Below are positions 32,663-34,002 of a DNA stretch of 34,002 nt, in pieces. The stretch is from the NCBI GenBank assembly GCA_049999805.1, contig JBNGIO010006298.1, positions 215,307 to 249,308 on the forward strand. The letters are read 5' to 3'. The notes beneath the pieces are model-generated. The model ran no database searches, was not told where the DNA came from, and saw only the letters and a program-made list of their open reading frames with translations. The DNA is from Folioceros fuciformis. Taxonomy: Eukaryota; Anthocerotophyta; Anthocerotopsida; Anthocerotales. Position 1 is the first letter of the stretch, and each line of letters begins with the position of its first letter. The position numbers were made by a program, and so were the translations under genes.

Positions 32663-32861
32663 TGTTAGAAGAGAACCCCGTTATGGTTCTTGTATAAACG
32701 TAGCAGCTTATTAGCTGATAGTTATTTATACCTAGGTTAATTTGAATAGACATGACTCTTGGACAGTTTTGATATATCAGACACACTTTGTATGTTCATG
32801 ATAACATAACTCACTTTGTTTTCAAGCACCTGCGTGCATGAGTACATCTGATTTAGAAACA
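32663..32861 (+). repeat. 5' long terminal repeat
   Basis: Ends are TGTT and AACA. An internal inverted repeat AGAACC/GGTTCT sits near the start, and a TATA-like element lies about 60 bp in. The boundary is set by the abutting tRNA-Met primer site on the right and by the TG dinucleotide on the left. Without the partner LTR the left end is provisional. Confidence 0.6.
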
Positions 32862-32873
32862 TGGTATCAGAGC
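32862..32873 (+). other. Primer-binding site for initiator tRNA-Met
   Basis: TGGTATCAGAGC is complementary to the 3' end of plant initiator tRNA-Met and directly abuts the LTR, the arrangement used to prime reverse transcription in many plant LTR elements. Confidence 0.85.
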
Positions 32874-33145
32874 ACCAGGCTTTGATACACGATCTGATTT
32901 ACTGTCTGTATTAATATACTCGGCTATGGTAGGTGCATGTAGCAAAAGGGGATTATAGGACACAAAATCCATGAGTCACAAAAATTGTGATTCCAGGATC
33001 GTGTGTCTAAAGTTCCTTCTCACTACCTACATTACCACGTTAGCAATGTAATATGTTTTAGAATCTGCATGACAATAAACAAGAGACTTCCGCTGTGTGG
33101 ATCTGTCTGTTGTAACGCAGCAGATCATGCTACTCTAATCATAAA

Positions 33146-33706
33146 ATGACTCGACGGGGGCTTTCTCTCGTCGAGCATACACCTTTGTTACCCTGCAGTC
33201 GACCCACAATTAGGCGTCAGGATCAGGCTTCCAGGACTGTACGAGATTATCACGCAGGCCAGGAAGATATCCCTTACACATTGCATTTCTCTCGAACTCC
33301 AAACAGGGTGCATATTGAAAGACATCCGGAATCTCGAGACTCACAAGAGGACGACTTGCGGGAAACATTCCGATCTCGGGCTACCAACCTGCCGGAGATA
33401 GTCGGAGCTTACCGAGTGCTGAATGACAGGTTGAACACCACAGAATCGGCCTTATTCACTGTGCTTTCACGACAGGGCGAAGTTCACACTGCGCGCCATC
33501 AAGAGACCTTGGCAGCGGTGGATCTACTCCTGCGCAAACAGACGACGCTGATAGAGGATGTCAGGAAACTCACTGATCTCATGACTGAATTGCAACACAA
33601 ATCAGTGCACGACTCGAGCCCGTATCCTGCTGCAGCAGCTCTGCTCCATGCGCTGGACCCTGTCCGTGAGAAGCCCAGATTCCATGCGTCGCCTTCAGCG
33701 CGGTAG
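33146..33706 (+). CDS. Gag-like ORF of the LTR retrotransposon
   Basis: 186 codons starting about 270 bp after the primer-binding site. The protein is hydrophilic and charged. Residues about 75-160 are predicted to be helical or coiled coil (TNLPEIVGAYRVLNDRLN, LAAVDLLLRKQTTLIEDVRK). No zinc knuckle or protease motif is visible. A TAG at 33704 ends it, and the same frame then stays open for about 48 more codons, so the stop may be a degrading mutation or a true end. The assignment as Gag rests on position behind the LTR and primer site. Confidence 0.5.
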   Translation: MTRRGLSLVEHTPLLPCSRPTIRRQDQASRTVRDYHAGQEDIPYTLHFSRTPNRVHIERHPESRDSQEDDLRETFRSRATNLPEIVGAYRVLNDRLNTTESALFTVLSRQGEVHTARHQETLAAVDLLLRKQTTLIEDVRKLTDLMTELQHKSVHDSSPYPAAAALLHALDPVREKPRFHASPSAR

Positions 33707-34002
33707 GGCGCATCTGCAGATTCGTGCTCGCTGTGTTTTTCTGGCGGGAGGCGCCTCGACCTACAGGTGCCTGCTCGCAGCAAGAACTCACAGGACGCGA
33801 CTCTGCACCCAGCCACTCGAAGACACACCACGTCAGCCATCTCCAGACTCTAACCGTCAACTGACGCCCACTGTGGTGTCCCGTGACATCTGACCTCGCG
33901 GCTCGCGCCTCTTCACCGACCCTTGGTGCCCCTCTCCTACGCTTCATCTGTCAGCCTCCTACAGCATCTCGACCTACCTCGAGAAGAGTACCTTATGCAA
34001 TC

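Larger units (their letters stand above)
32663..34002 (+). mobile_element. LTR retrotransposon, left end (truncated by window)
   Basis: A candidate 5' LTR at 32663-32861 begins TGTTAGAAG and ends TTAGAAACA (TGTT...AACA termini, 199 bp) and includes a TATA-like TTATTTATACC near 32724. Immediately after it, TGGTATCAGAGC (32862-32873) is the exact primer-binding site for initiator tRNA-Met. A gag-like ORF follows. The size and primer type suit a Copia-type element, but pol and the second LTR lie beyond the window. The flanking target-site duplication cannot be checked. Confidence 0.75.

Overview
The window looks like nuclear DNA of a land plant, most likely a non-seed plant (bryophyte or lycophyte grade). 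It carries a nuclear gene for photosystem I subunit PsaL with a plastid transit peptide. It also carries the start of a diterpene cyclase of the copalyl-diphosphate/kaurene synthase type that reads closest to the moss bifunctional enzymes, a plant ATG13, and a PDK1-type kinase that stops right after the kinase domain with no PH domain. The missing PH domain is known from the moss Physcomitrium. Genes are interrupted by short GT-AG introns and sit in GC-rich islands separated by AT-rich DNA full of minisatellites. The lineage is an inference.

Layout, left to right. 1-1790: minus-strand 5' end of the diterpene synthase, three exons, running off the left edge. 1800-6600: gene-poor DNA with several tandem-repeat families and a perfect 13-bp hairpin. 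7260-9577: ATG13 (minus, two exons, intact). 9680-9960: short tandem repeats upstream of ATG13. 10437-11103: possible small unidentified minus-strand gene. 11250-13320: a broken NPF (nitrate/peptide) transporter on the minus strand. 13438-14222: possible short two-exon minus-strand gene with a TATA box. 14360-15900: no gene I can defend. 16024-19198: TMEM104-like amino-acid-transporter-family gene (minus, at least 15 small exons whose phases all agree). 21190-21657: intronless AT-rich ORF for an unidentified secreted protein (plus). 22030-24206: PDK1-like kinase (plus, nine exons). 25379-26162: a decayed tandem copy of exons 4-7 of that kinase. 26990-27796: a broken B3-domain gene (plus). 28815-29609: PsaL (minus, two exons). 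30050-30850: microsatellite and three minisatellite arrays. 31900-32120: a cluster of ACTACC motifs. 32663-34002: left end of an LTR retrotransposon (LTR, tRNA-Met primer site, gag-like ORF), cut by the window edge.

There is no operon logic here. The intact genes serve unrelated processes: photosynthesis, diterpene/gibberellin-type metabolism, autophagy, AGC-kinase signalling and membrane transport. The most interesting aspects are gene decay (three pseudogenes whose lesions can be read directly), a PDK1 with non-consensus activation-loop and catalytic-loop residues, an orphan secreted protein, and dense repeat families of unknown role. I did not find convincing evidence for a wholly new system.
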